Below are positions 1 through 13,200 of a stretch of 64,000 nucleotides of DNA, in pieces (position 1 is the stretch's first letter; each line of letters begins with the position of its first letter). Below the pieces are notes generated by a model. The model did no database searches. It saw only the letters and a program-made list of their open reading frames with translations, and was not told the origin of the DNA. Location of the stretch: NCBI GenBank assembly GCA_916613615.1, contig OU744726.1, positions 18,169,515 through 18,233,514 on the forward strand, given 5' to 3'. The stretch comes from Steromphala cineraria (taxonomy: Eukaryota > Mollusca > Gastropoda > Trochida > Trochidae). The position numbers and the translations under genes were made by a program.

Positions 1-93
1 TCAGCAATTTTATACAGGAAATCTAGAATCTTCATCATTTAAACAAGCAGCCTTGCTTTCAGTAACACGTTGTTGGCGGCATGTATCCTACTT

Positions 94-1123
94 TTAACCC
101 TCACGCAGTATCGTGGGGCCTTTGAGGCACGGTTACATGTTTGACATTACCCAGAATCAACACATTTGAACTAATCGACTTCTTACTTCATGTATTCCTC
201 CATTAGTATGTTTTCTAAGGCTACATCTGATGTCATAACTGTAGACAAGATACTGCTTTTTTTATTGACGTTTTAAGAAAATACATACGTTTGCTGTAAG
301 CTCGGGCCTCAAAGGCCCAGAGTGAATAAAACCCTTGTTTCGGTACAAAATATACAGAATCGCAATAGAAAAATAAATAAATATTACCCCTTGAGATTAC
401 TTCCTGAGGTAGATAAACCAACATCCGAAAAACATTACAAAGCAAAAATAATATACTCTCCAAAAACTGAAACGCATATGTAATTTTTCAGAGAATCTTT
501 TTCTTCGCCTTAAAAAACTAAAAAGGGTCATGATTTCAATGATATCAAAGCGAAAATTGTCAAATGTTAAAGAGTGAGCTAAAACAAGAACACTAGTTTT
601 AGGTTTGTTTCCGTATTCTGTTAATCACAAGATGGCGTTTAAGTCAGTCTTATGAATTCCTGGCATTTGCAAAAATTCTTGCTTGACTTCCCCTTGTAAA
701 TAAATAGACACATTGATTGAGTCCCCATGCAGTATTACCCCAATCTTTCTGCAATGCAATGACCAGTTTTTGTCGATGCATAATGTTAACCTTTGTTCCA
801 TGTAAACTTAAATAACGAAATTTGAAACAATAGGTATCACATGATCTAGCTTTTACTGTTACATGTACGTGAATTCTGCTCTCTTTACACTTACTCTAAA
901 TAAAGTTTTACCAAAAAAGCCTGCAAATGAGTCTCAAATAAACATATCACCGATCAGTTGGTAAGGATTGGAACACAAAGGTGACATAATATACATAACA
1001 TCATAAATAATATTGACCCTTTTTCTCTCTCAGCGTTCCTGAATTACATGTGCATGTGCCCGGGCCTCTGAGGCCCACATGGCCGCAAAGGTGGTGTCAT
1101 TAACGATACTGCGTGAGGGTTAA
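94..1123. mobile_element. piggyBac-like non-autonomous element (TTAA target sites)
   Basis: A TTAA at 94-97 is followed by CCCTCACGCAGTATCGT (98-114). The exact reverse complement lies at 1103-1119, followed by TTAA (1120-1123). TTAA duplication with CCC-type ends is the mark of the piggyBac superfamily. The 1,022-bp interior has no transposase frame. It carries short palindromes around GGGCCTNNNAGGCCC near 304 and 1062. It lies about 70 bp beyond the presumed 3' end of the phosphatase coding region, so it may lie in or near the 3' UTR. Confidence 0.85.
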
Positions 1124-1193
1124 CATTGAGTAGTTTGCGGGCGCTCGCCAACATCTTAGTAAATTTCGTGTTACTGAACTCAGGGCTGCTAGA

Positions 1194-1226
1194 TCAGCGT
1201 TTGCAAATAGTGTAGCACATACCATA
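1194..1226 (-). CDS. Candidate terminal exon of the phosphatase (D2 C-terminus)
   Basis: The previous exon ends at a strong donor (TAC|GTAAGT, phase 0) before D2 has reached its usual C-terminal helix. A TTTCAGAG acceptor here opens a phase-0 frame reading [10 protein letters not shown] and then TGA, which resembles the xQYxFCY helix that closes PTP domains but is much shorter. If the donor is not used, the frame ends after VSS at about 2,208. Low confidence: short, and a rival reading exists. Confidence 0.3.
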   Translation of the reverse strand, partial: YGMCYTICKR

Positions 1227-4200
1227 CTCTGAAATGAATCAAAATGCTACGTTCGTCTAAAAGATTGTTATTCATGACTTCTGGAGGAGTCTGATTCTTT
1301 CCACCAATGGAATTGTTATCTGAAGTAACCGATTCCCTTCATTTGGTCAGTGTTGCTTTTGCTTGATGAGAGTTATTTCATTGGCTCATAGAGAGCGATG
1401 CGATGTTGTTTTTCTTGTAAGATTTATAGTAGGAAGTAAGCTAATACAAAAACACCTATCCCCTATCTGATTAGCCTAAATGACTGAAAGACGGCCCGGT
1501 TATATTGCGAATCCGAATTTTATACCATTCTCATGCATCTACTTCCAACCAACGTTTACGTATTACATTTGTTATGAATCAAGTTATATATTAATTTATC
1601 CAACTTTGTTATTCCCCACATCCAATTTGGTGAAGAGGTGAGTATGTACTCCATAATGTTGTCATTTTCACAAAACAGCCATTTTGACCGCTATTTAACA
1701 GACCTAAGCTCCGCCCACATTAATGCCGCTATCCTCATGTGAGTTCAGGTCAAAAGATCATGAAAATGTCTGAATAATTTTTTTTAAAAATATTTTAAGT
1801 CAATTATGATTTTCTAGTCTTAAATAAAGTCCCTTATGTATATTATGGTGGTTTCAATAGTCACTGCTAATAGTTACATTGTTAAACTAGTTCTTGATTT
1901 CTCAAGCCCTTGTTTTGTCCAATCATCAGACAACATTTCTGTAAACGCCGTAACGACCTCCACATTAGGGTTCATTGAAATGTTAACCAATCACATGACC
2001 TTATTATGTCCAATCAATGGTAGCATATCGCTTAAATTCCAAAGTAAAATAAGATAACAGGTTAAACACTGACATAATTAAATGAAACAATAAAAATCCT
2101 AACCCTTAAACGAAGTGCATCGAGCTTACATGACAAATTGTCAAATGTAATTTATCATTAGAGTCAGTGATGGAAACAGAAGCATGTTCGACTAAAATGG
2201 AAAGATTCAAGAACTTACGTAGGATCGTATGAAGCCTGGTCTGAATGTCTGAAGCTGTCTGATGAGGAGAAAGATGTCGATTTCACTGTCAGACTTCAGA
2301 CGTTGAATGATGTTGAGAACAGCACAGAATAAACCACATTTTGTGGATCCATTCCTGTCATGAAAGGTTCATGAGTGATACAAGCAAAAGAACAAACCAA
2401 ATTGTCTTCAAATACATCTTGATAATTACCTAAGTTTCAAGATTTAAGTTCAACATTTCGTTCAAAACGTATATCAGGTATGCATAGATCATTCAATACT
2501 AAAACGCTATATCCTTTTATCTAAGGAAGTATTACCATAAACTATCTATTGTACCCTGAAAGGGCTTCTGTCATTGCTCACTGCTGCTGCAGACGCCGAG
2601 ATATACTGTGCATCATATAGATTACATATTGAAGATCAAGTTGTCTGCTTCTTTTGCAATGTTTACAATTGTGCAATGCCTCTTCTCAAATCCAAGATGT
2701 TAATTGATATAAGTACCTGCACATGACAACAACAGGAGGAGATGTTTCCTGCATGTCGACACGGGTGATCAGATGAAGGAAGTTGGAGATGTTGCTTGGA
2801 GTGTCCTTAAACTCCGCCCACCCGTCCGTCAGCAGTAGCGTGACGTCATGTTTTGTAGATTCGGCAGATTCCTGTGGCATAGAGAATCAAATTACACAAA
2901 ACACCTATGAATCATTTGCCTATGAGATGATAAACTCACAGGACACCATGCAAAATATGTAGAGGGTTTCCAAATACAAAATTAAAATTAAAGAAGTGAA
3001 TCCAACTATAAAAACACCCTACGATTAGAATGATTTCATTACAATGTGCAAAACATTATATTATGACGACGGATCATCTTCCTACGCAAAGCCTGAAACG
3101 CCAGTTTTCGAACTGTCCGTTTTATGCCTTGTTGCCGACCCTCGACTTTTCAGTGCTTGCTCTCTAGCTTACAATGAGAGAAACCAATTGTCCAACCAGA
3201 AAGTAACTGGAGATTGCTAACAATCGCCTGTAGGGGATGCCGATATCAGCACAGAAAAGTAAAGGGTCGGCAGCAAGGCATAAAGCTGAGAGTTCGGAAA
3301 CGGACGATTATAGACTTAAGAGATGAATATTCGACTGCGGATATTCCTTCACCAGTCTGTGTTTGAATTTCGATTGTGTCTGTACCCTGATTTACTGCCG
3401 TTAGTACAAATAAACTTACCTTCTGCCAGACTTGAAGAGAAACTTCAGTGATTTGTCGAGTCCTAGAGTCTACTTTGGAAACAATGAAGGGGTCAGAAAA
3501 TATCTCCTTCTTGGTCTCCGGCCAGTATGTCCCTTCGTCATCCGGCTGAAAAAAGTCAAATTTAGATATATTTCACAAAGTTAATAAAAGCTATTACTTT
3601 TTCCAAGTATTCAACAATCGAAAACAAAGTAAAACCGTCATCGTCAACATTGAGGTTCCATTCAATGTTGAGGTTCTCATACATAATAACAGTAACTGGT
3701 TTTCCCTTCTCAATATAGTAATCAAGTTAAATTTTACTGAGCACATATTCTTTGATTCAAAATAATACTTGTGATACCCATAGGGTGTACCATTCCCGAA
3801 CAAAAATCCTGTAACCGATCCTGATTAATTCAAGTCAGACATGCAACCATTTTATTTTATGAGTTAACGCCTCAGAGAAGATTGAAGACGATGGATTTAC
3901 AAGCACAAAAGAGAGGCTTATATGTTTTTCATAAAGAATAACTAAATAAGCCCTCAACATGAAAACGTCATCACCTTCTCTCTTTGCAGAGGTTCCAGAC
4001 TGACCACTGTGTGGACGTTATGGTCAAGCACTAGTCTCCAGAAGTCCACCACTGTCCAGGGTAGAGGCAACTGAGTGACCACAAGACCTTGTCCGTTGTA
4101 TTCACTCTGTGGTCAAAACGTATTTACAACGAAATTACTTGTAATAGAGCGATCTAAAATACTCTGAATATTGCTTAAACATTGCACATATAACAATTTT

Positions 4201-7200
4201 TTTTATAAAAAGTTGAATAAATCTTTCGGATATCGTAATGTCATTCATATCAAATCTCGATAACGATACTATTCTTTTCATAACAAGAATTCATCAAGCC
4301 TTAACAATTGCTGTCAGATTTAATATTGAAATCAACATAACAGCGCCATCCCCATTCAATCAAATTTAACTCGAGATAACTTCTGCTGTGTCCCGTAAAG
4401 TTAAAAACGTGAAACTAATCAGATCAAATAGCCACACAAATTAAAGACATTGACGTATTTTGAAGACCGAGTACAAGAAGATGTTTCAACAAAACTCACA
4501 GGAATAAAGATTGCATTAATGTAGTCATTTGTATCTGGAACCGGTGTCTCAAGTTTTGGTCGTTGTGCATCAGCTGTTTCAAAATTGAAATACTTCGTTT
4601 GACATGAAGAAGACACATCACATACTATTGAAAGCTTCATTCGTGCTGCAGAATATCTATCAATGATATGGCAATAATACAACATATAGTCTATAAGTGG
4701 ACCAATTCAGGTAAGCTCGGCCAATACAGGCAAAATTCCTGACATTCTGGGCCAATACGATTCTGAGCATGTCTATACACACAAAAGGGGAAAGTTCGAA
4801 CCTCTTGTTTCATAACCTTCGACATATATGGCGGTTATCTCATATATAATTTGGGTTTCGATGACACTTAAGTCTCTAACATTGTGCAAGTTCATCACAA
4901 AGAAGTTAATTCATATACATGTCATTATTTAATAACTCGGACCAATACAACACACCTCGGACCGATAACTGGGCCAATACGGAAAAACCTGATTAATAAC
5001 ATTATAGTATTTGTTATAGATATCATTAGGATCAAAGCATCAAAATCACTAATAGAATCATATACCTAGAATAACAGTTTCGTTCATAGGTCGAAAAATA
5101 AACTATAAAAAGAAAAATGTTTTATAAAAAAATTACAATTCGCTTACGAGGAAAATTCTCTTTCGTTCGGCTTTTCTTGATATTCTCTTCAAGAAGAGAA
5201 GCAGCGACTTCTTTATCGGTGAGAGTACACTGAAGGTCCTTGATGTTCTGAAACCAAGACATTTTTTTGTGGATTTAAGAATTCATAATCCTATATTTGT
5301 ACTAAACGTCTGGATACATATACCTTGGATTGTTTTGATTAGGTCTTCTGTCACAGTGCCTAAGCTTTTATCAACTTTCCCATTTATCCTTATTGTTTGA
5401 TGAAAGCACATTATTTTTTATACTGCCACACTACACAGACCTCGACTTTACAATCTTAATTTGTAAATCAGCCTCGAAGCTCAGGTTTCATAATAGAGGG
5501 GTTTAAATGCCGCTTTCGGTAGCTACGTGTTGGAACATCAGATATTTTCACAAATTATGTCATATTTGATATTTAATCACAGGTTGCCTCTCATATGAAG
5601 TCGGCATCATTTTGCATTGAATACATAATACGAGATCCTCATATGAATTTCATATTCTGGTTTGAACACAAATTCCATGCAGCATATGTTTCACCTTCCA
5701 TTCTTCTTGAAGCAAAGCCTCCTCCTCTTGAGTGTTCATGGTATCACTTTTAAAGCGACCCTCAAAGGTCGATGGAGTCATGTGGGTAGTCTCGCTGCGA
5801 AGAGCTTCAAGAACCACCAAGTGGAGAAAGTGGTACTGCTCCTGCAATTCATTCAGAAACGATTTAAGAAAATGGTGTATTTTCCAGGTATCATTAGGAT
5901 TCTAGGGTTCACTAAAGAAGCCAATGTCGTGTAAGATTGAAGGTGTTGTTTGATGATGATGCATAATTCAATCCATTTATCTTTAAATATATTTATATCA
6001 GGCATGATTCAAGAAATTGCTCCTGGAATATACTGAATGTTGAACTGAAGGTACTAGTCTTGAAGGTCTATGTTTGATGATATGTAAAGCATAGCTCATA
6101 TAGCTTATATACATAAATATATTTCAAACAAAATTGAGCCAACTTTAACGTAAATAGATACATTAGTATGAAAGTTGTTTTAAGGACATTTACCATTACG
6201 AAATGAATTATGTCATCAACAAATTCAGAATAAATACTCCATATCAAAATATAAGAAAGAATAATGTAAATTGAATTTACTAAACTATAAAACTATTATG
6301 CAATTTATTTCGTAAATGTATTTGACATAAGGTAGCACGACTTGACTCCTGAAGCATGTGTTTCCCTCATCAAAGTGCAATTAGCAAACAGATGATTGTC
6401 TTAAAAACATAAGGAAACGATACACACCTTGGTTTGGACCATGCTAAGACGGTTTTCTCTCATCTTGCTAACACATTCGAAGACATTTAGCTTATTGCTT
6501 TCTCTTGCTTGCTTCACCAAGATGTCCAGAGCTATGAAGGTTCCTGTTCTGCCTACACCAGCACTGATTAACAAAAACAACAAGAGTAGGTATCTCATTA
6601 TCATTCCGACCTTTGACGATTACTTGTATAGCAATCATGGTACTGTCAATCACACCAGCAATGACAAATAAGGCCTTTTCTAGTATGATTGCGCTGGAAA
6701 ATCGCTCCATGGCTTGTTGGTTTATCAACAAGGTAACAAACTTGAGTTCAGTGTATACTATGAGATCAATTACAAGAGAAGAAACATAAAAGGAATCTAA
6801 TATATTATCTTATGATAGATATCTGGTACGGTGCTATCAGCATTAAACATGTTAATCTAATGCTTTCTTTTAACTTGATTTATCTTAGCTGCTGTGAGAA
6901 AGTTTTGATGTATAGATGTGACCTGAGTTTTAACATTGATACATGTTTAATGTTCGTTAAGAATTGGATATAAGTAACAACTAAGATAATTTTTTACAAA
7001 GTTTAATTGAGTGATTAATCAATTATCTAAAAGTTGAAAATATGACATAAATCTTTTTGGTCTCATATAATTTTTTTTGATTTGATTTAAACTTTATTCT
7101 AATTCCATAAAATATGTGATACACAACGTTCAGAATACATATTCACGAAGGAAATGGGATAAGCAAACAGGCAGCAAATGCCCATATAGTATCTAACAGT

Positions 7201-10200
7201 TGTGATAGTGAATCGCAAGGTTGCTTACGTACAAGGCACAGATAAACTAATGTCCCTCTTAGAAATGAAACAGGTTTTTAACCAAAGTATCACTTGGAGT
7301 GCATCACTTAATTTCTCTTTCAAACTAATACAACGTTTGCACATTCACACTGATAACGATAAACGTTTCCAAATATCTAAAGGCATGGTTTCACCTGCAG
7401 TGTATGATGAAATGCCCAGTCTTGCGAGTTACAAGGGGTCTGAAGAGCTTCCAGAATCGAACCAGGGCTGGAGCAGAGGGCACTCCGTGGTCTGGCCAGC
7501 TCATGAAGTGTAGTTGGGTCACGTGATGTCGCTGGTCGATCTTAAACATACGTCCTCACATTATAATTAATTATAAAATGATAAAAAGTTGTAAAAATAT
7601 GATGTTTCTGTTATCCATCAGAGTTTAATCATCATCATATCGTCTTGAAGGCTCAAGTCATTTTGTTTGTCAACATAATCTTTTGAAGATACTGTCTAGA
7701 GGCTTTTTAGATAAACTGTTACTGACCAATTAGCTGTGTTCCAGTGGTAAAACCATATTTCCTTGTTTGGAGAGTTCCTTAACAAGAGGGATGCTTCTCT
7801 GTGGTCGATGAAGACAGTTGGCCATTACAAGAAGATATTCACTTAGAGCATTTACTACAAAAACCTTTTTGAGTACCTTTGTGTTGTGGACTGTGAACTC
7901 TCGGACAACGAAGTCTGCCTTTTCAAGTGATGACATACAGGTCACTTGAAGGTCACCTCTGACAACTGACCCTCCCATTTCCGGCCAGTACTCTGCACAC
8001 TTATTCTTGAAAGAAACAAAAGATCTGATGACTTTTTGTAATAATGTTCTTATGACTGATCTATATGACTTATCTTATGAACTGCTATACGCTCAGACTA
8101 CCAGAAAAAAACTCATGACAATAACAATATAAAATTTTTAAGGAAGAAAATGAAAACATCATTATTAATTAGTTAAATGAAATAACCAGTATGAACATTA
8201 CTTCACTGTATTAAGTTGTTCTTGTTATTATGGGCCTGAACCCTTGATTACTGAATAAATATGTCTGTATGTCTGTTAAACTTGCTTAACTGAAACATTG
8301 TGATATTTTACCCTCTTTCCCTCGGTGAGTCTGGTGAGCATGACGATGATGGGCGACTGTTCTTGCCACACCATTCTCCAGAAGTCTCCAATTGTCATCG
8401 GGTTAGGTCCTGTCAGATAGGAGCAAAAACCTGATATCGTTTGTGTTATAGATGCAAATTCTTCTTTTTTATGTGTTAGTAACGTAAATTTATCAGAGTA
8501 GCATAGTTACTTTTGATTTTCCCCATCTGAAATTGTATAGAACATAAGTAAAATCCCTATGGTCATATATAAGATTTTATGAAATTCTCATTCTGACCGA
8601 TAAAGATTATGGTACTGACAATCATACCAGCAATGGCTAATAAGGTTTTTCTAGTATAATTGCGCCGGACATTTTGCTACATGGCTTGTTTGTTTATCAA
8701 CAACATAACAACCTTGATTTCAGTTTACAGTATGATATCAATTCCAAGATAAGATATACATAAGAGGAATCCAATATCTTACCTTGTGATGCTATGTACT
8801 CCTTTCTTGTATTGTAACCCTGAAATATGGATATATATGGATATATATAATTTTGTGTGTGCATTTTTTTGGTTAATAATGATGTCTCGATCTTCATATT
8901 TCATACTTATGTGAAATAGAAAAGTGACACTTAGACAATTATGCAAATAAAGGGGTTAGGTATTCTGAATTCATTCTGATTGGAATTGAAGTGAATATCT
9001 ACATTCATGTTTTAAGGATTGTTAAAACAGAGTACATACGTCAATATAAGATGCGTTGATGTAATCCGAGTTTTTCAACTTGGGTAGTTTGATGAGCACC
9101 ACTCGAGAATGATCATCTGTAAGAGCATGGGTGTGTTTTAAATAATTCATGGAAACATAAAAGCTCGGGGGAAATATGATCACACACAAACAAACTTCAC
9201 GATTACAAATTTTGGATGGAAATCTTTGAATTTGTTGATTTGTTTTATCTTTTGCTGTGATTAAAATGCTAGAGAAACAGAAGGTAAATCGGTTTTGGAA
9301 GTGAAGTTTTCAGAATTATTTATCACACTGTAATACTTTGACTCTAATAACTATTAACTTGAAAATCATCAATATAAAGTACTGCTGATATTGATAGTCA
9401 AAGGTTACACTACATTACTGCAGAGTTCTGAGTTCAGAGTTCAGAGTTTCTGTCTACAGTGATACGAGTTAATGCCCTTGCGTGCTTACAGGGGTACATC
9501 TGCTTGAACCTGTTCTTCCCATTGTTTCCGTCAAGTTCAGCTACTTCAGAAGGAAACTGGAGTCCTCTCCGAAATCTCTGTAAAAGAAACATATTTTATA
9601 GTACCTACAATCAATTTTTCTGAAAAATTCGTTAGGATTCTCTGGCTATTTTAATTTGTTTCTTATGTACCATGTACATGTATATGTAGATAGTTGATTA
9701 TAGACCTTGACTCAGATACCCAACAAGTAAATGCTCAATATTTTTGACGATTATTATATACAATAATACGGCTTCGAAATCAACAAGTTGATTGAACAAT
9801 GGTCATAACATGCAGCATATCAACCGCTTAGGTTTCTAAAGGTACGCCGTCAGTGTAAGGTATCACCATGAACGTATTGTAACGTGACAATATGAATATA
9901 TAAAGTTTATGATCAATTATCAAATTAAAAAAATATTATCGTTATTCAAACGACATTTTACAGCTGCCTAAAAGACAATATGGCATTCGTAATGTTTTAT
10001 AGGGTTATATAACCAGTTTCGATGTACCTTTGACTTCTTCGGAGTCTACACATATTTTAATCCTTTTTTCTTTTTTTTTCCATAGAAACAAATGCCTATG
10101 AAAATCATATTGTCATAATGGGATCAAACTGGAGAGTATCACAAAATATAGAATTCATATCCATATCAAAGCTGGCCCTGATACTAGTGACATATTTTAC

Positions 10201-13200
10201 ACCGAACTGCTTCAATCGTTGCTGAAGCTGACAAAATTTGCGTCTAATCATCTATAGCCATTATCATACAGCTAAAATTCATATTTGCGAGATAAGAATT
10301 ATATTATGAATCAATGATAATTTACTCACTAGGTACTCAGACTCAAATTTGTCCATCCTGTTCCCGATATAATGATGTAGGTCTCGAACTTGCACCACAG
10401 TTGACTCCACGTTCATATAGGTGTCGTCATCGTTCTGGTCGCCTTCAACAGAAGCTCTACGGTAAGGAGATGGTCTCGGGGGTGCATGTTGATCTACCGA
10501 CACAGAATTATGGAATATTGGTACACAAAGATGAAACTGTGTGACAACTACACAAAATCGTAAAGACTGCATTTAGATAAGCTGGTGCCAGGTGAACGTT
10601 TTGAGCGTTTATCGTTATTCATTATAAGGAAACTACAGTGGCTTATGCATTCCCTTCCATATGGTCATATCAATGGGAAAAAACACAAATACATAGGGTA
10701 TGAATGTGATAAGCTTTAATTTTTGCATAACATTTGAGTCTGATTAAAGTATATCCAAAATAAGTTAAAGTCATTGAATTTCACACTAACGTCTGTTTTA
10801 CATGACCTTTCCTGCAACGAGATAGAGAAGCAATTTGATGCAACTATAGTACATGTAAGGGTTTTAATCACCTACGCCATTTCATCCCAAAAGCCTTGGT
10901 AAATTCCCTACTTGCCTCAGGTCACATAACATAGCAACTGAATTATGACATAAGCATGGTCATAAGATATATTTTAACTGGCTGAGAATTTGCAAAATTA
11001 ATAGTTATGAAAAAAGTTTTGCCGGAAGCCCGATAAATGCTCAAATTAAGAGAGAGATAGCCAGAGCTTACATTCATTATCTATCTCTTTTGGGAGAAAA
11101 GGTCTAGTTATATTCGGGAGAGATAATCATGTGTAATGTTCCTGAAATTATCGATTTTCAAGAACGTTTTTATAACATATTTAAGTAGGCGATTGCAATT
11201 CATAACAGCTATTTACCAAAACTATAGTCATTGACGTTATCATCTTGAAGGGTCGACATGACAACAGGTCGCTGGTCATCTTTGCGATTTCTCCTGAAAA
11301 TATATTTCGACAGACCTAGAAAACGTTTAGATTGAAAAAATCCCCATGTCTTGAATAAGTGTAAATATCTCGAAAAACTACATTCTGGTATTTTTGAACA
11401 TCAAAGTAGATTAAGTAATTATAAACTAACTTGCTAACATGATATACAAATTTCACTGAAAAATGATAGTCATATCATTTTCATAGTTTAAAATTTGAGT
11501 TAATTAATGTTCGTTGCTATTGAAGCCTCTAGTATCTCATTTGAGTTGCTCTTACAAGTTAAAACCATCCCTTTCATTAGAACAAGAATCCCTATGTCAT
11601 ACCTTCTGTACAGGAAGACGCCGACTAAACTTAAGACAAGAAGTAAGATCACTGCAGCCACAACCAGCACTGGTGTCAATACAGATGACGAGGGTTTCGC
11701 CTTTAGAGCTACAAATAAGAATAATTAACAGTTTGTGGTTGTATGTTAAAGATTTGTGAGAAAACTATGTAAACCTAGATACGCTAGAGAAAAGTATTAC
11801 TTTTAATTGTGACATCATGTCATCATCAATGATTTTACACTGTGTTCCAAAGGCACTGACCCATACTCACCCATACAACCTTCTCCTTCATAATCTCGAT
11901 GACAACCACCAGAACATTCTCCAGTCTGTGGATCACAGGGGATTCCTCCCAAACACTGGCCACAGGTCTCGTTACAGTTGTGGCCGTAGCTTCCAACACA
12001 ATCTGAATCAAATGAACATGACACGAATTGGAATATGTTTATTTCATTAAGACCTGAAAAGTGTTATATCTGTATATGTTTAACACTATCATATTATCAT
12101 TAAGGATAATGCACTTACTTTGTTTGTTAATTTCCCTTTCACAGCAGGTAGCGTACAACACAATGCAGTATTAGAAAATAATTTGATTCGCAATTGGTTT
12201 CAATGAGAGGTAGCACCATTAAATTTGAATATCAACAGGTACTAAATCAACTACAGTTTTAATAACAAATGCATTTCTTTATTATAAAACAATCCACATT
12301 CTTCAATGTATTTACATGTTATAATGTTGTGTAAGGATTGGGAATCCCCCAGCAGTTTTCAAAAATGAGGAAAAACATGAGTGACAAAATTGTATAAACA
12401 AGTTATATAGCTACATGAATATAGGTTATGCAGGCGATTGAAACAATCAAATTGAAATATATTGAGTACAAAAAAAGTTTTCACCTCTACCCAATTTGTT
12501 TAGACTTCGGGAATCATTTTAGCCCACTCATACTAAAAACCTAAGTAACATTTTGATACATCATTAACGTTAAACAATGTCGCTAGAGGACATCATACGG
12601 AATGAATGATGATTAGCACATAATGCTTATTTTCACTACCAACCCTCATGGCAGTTATCTCCCTTCAATCCAGGTTGACATCCTTCTGCACACCGTCCAG
12701 TCTGTTTATCACAGGGAGAGTTGTCTAAACACTGACCACATCTTCTACACTCTGGTTCGTAGTGTCCTGCTTGGCAATCTTTACAGAAAAGGTAGCTTTT
12801 ATAATTAGTCACCTTACACTTGCTTTGATAATATATTTTTCATATCTGGCGAATGTAAATAGACAAGTATTTGTCACAAAGGTGACAAGATCCCCCGCCG
12901 CAAATTGATGTTAACAAAATGCATACTGTATACATAGAAACACTTGTCTACACTTGTCATGCTACTAGATGTCATTCAGACCACAACAAATTGACTGGTC
13001 CCTGGGTCTTCCAAATAAGAAGCCTTTTGCAAAAAAAAAGAGAATATAGAGAACAGTTACTAATCGTTCAGCCTTATAATAAGCTTTAAATGCATGTTGG
13101 CTTCACTCCAGTGAATGACTCTTGAGACATAACTAACAAGCTTAACATGCAGGTAAATTGATGATAAATCAAAAGTTCTGTTGTGACCTTGAAAATAATG

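Noticed and set aside
233..463. 76-codon minus-strand frame
   Set aside because: It lies inside the piggyBac-like element and resembles no transposase.
1836..2057. 73-codon plus-strand frame
   Set aside because: Short, AT-rich, with no domain or splice context.
7202..7513. 103-codon plus-strand frame
   Set aside because: It overlaps, antisense, the D1 exon with WPDHGVP and the catalytic Cys.
11507..11759. Two plus-strand frames of 73-81 codons
   Set aside because: They are antisense to the transmembrane exon of the phosphatase.
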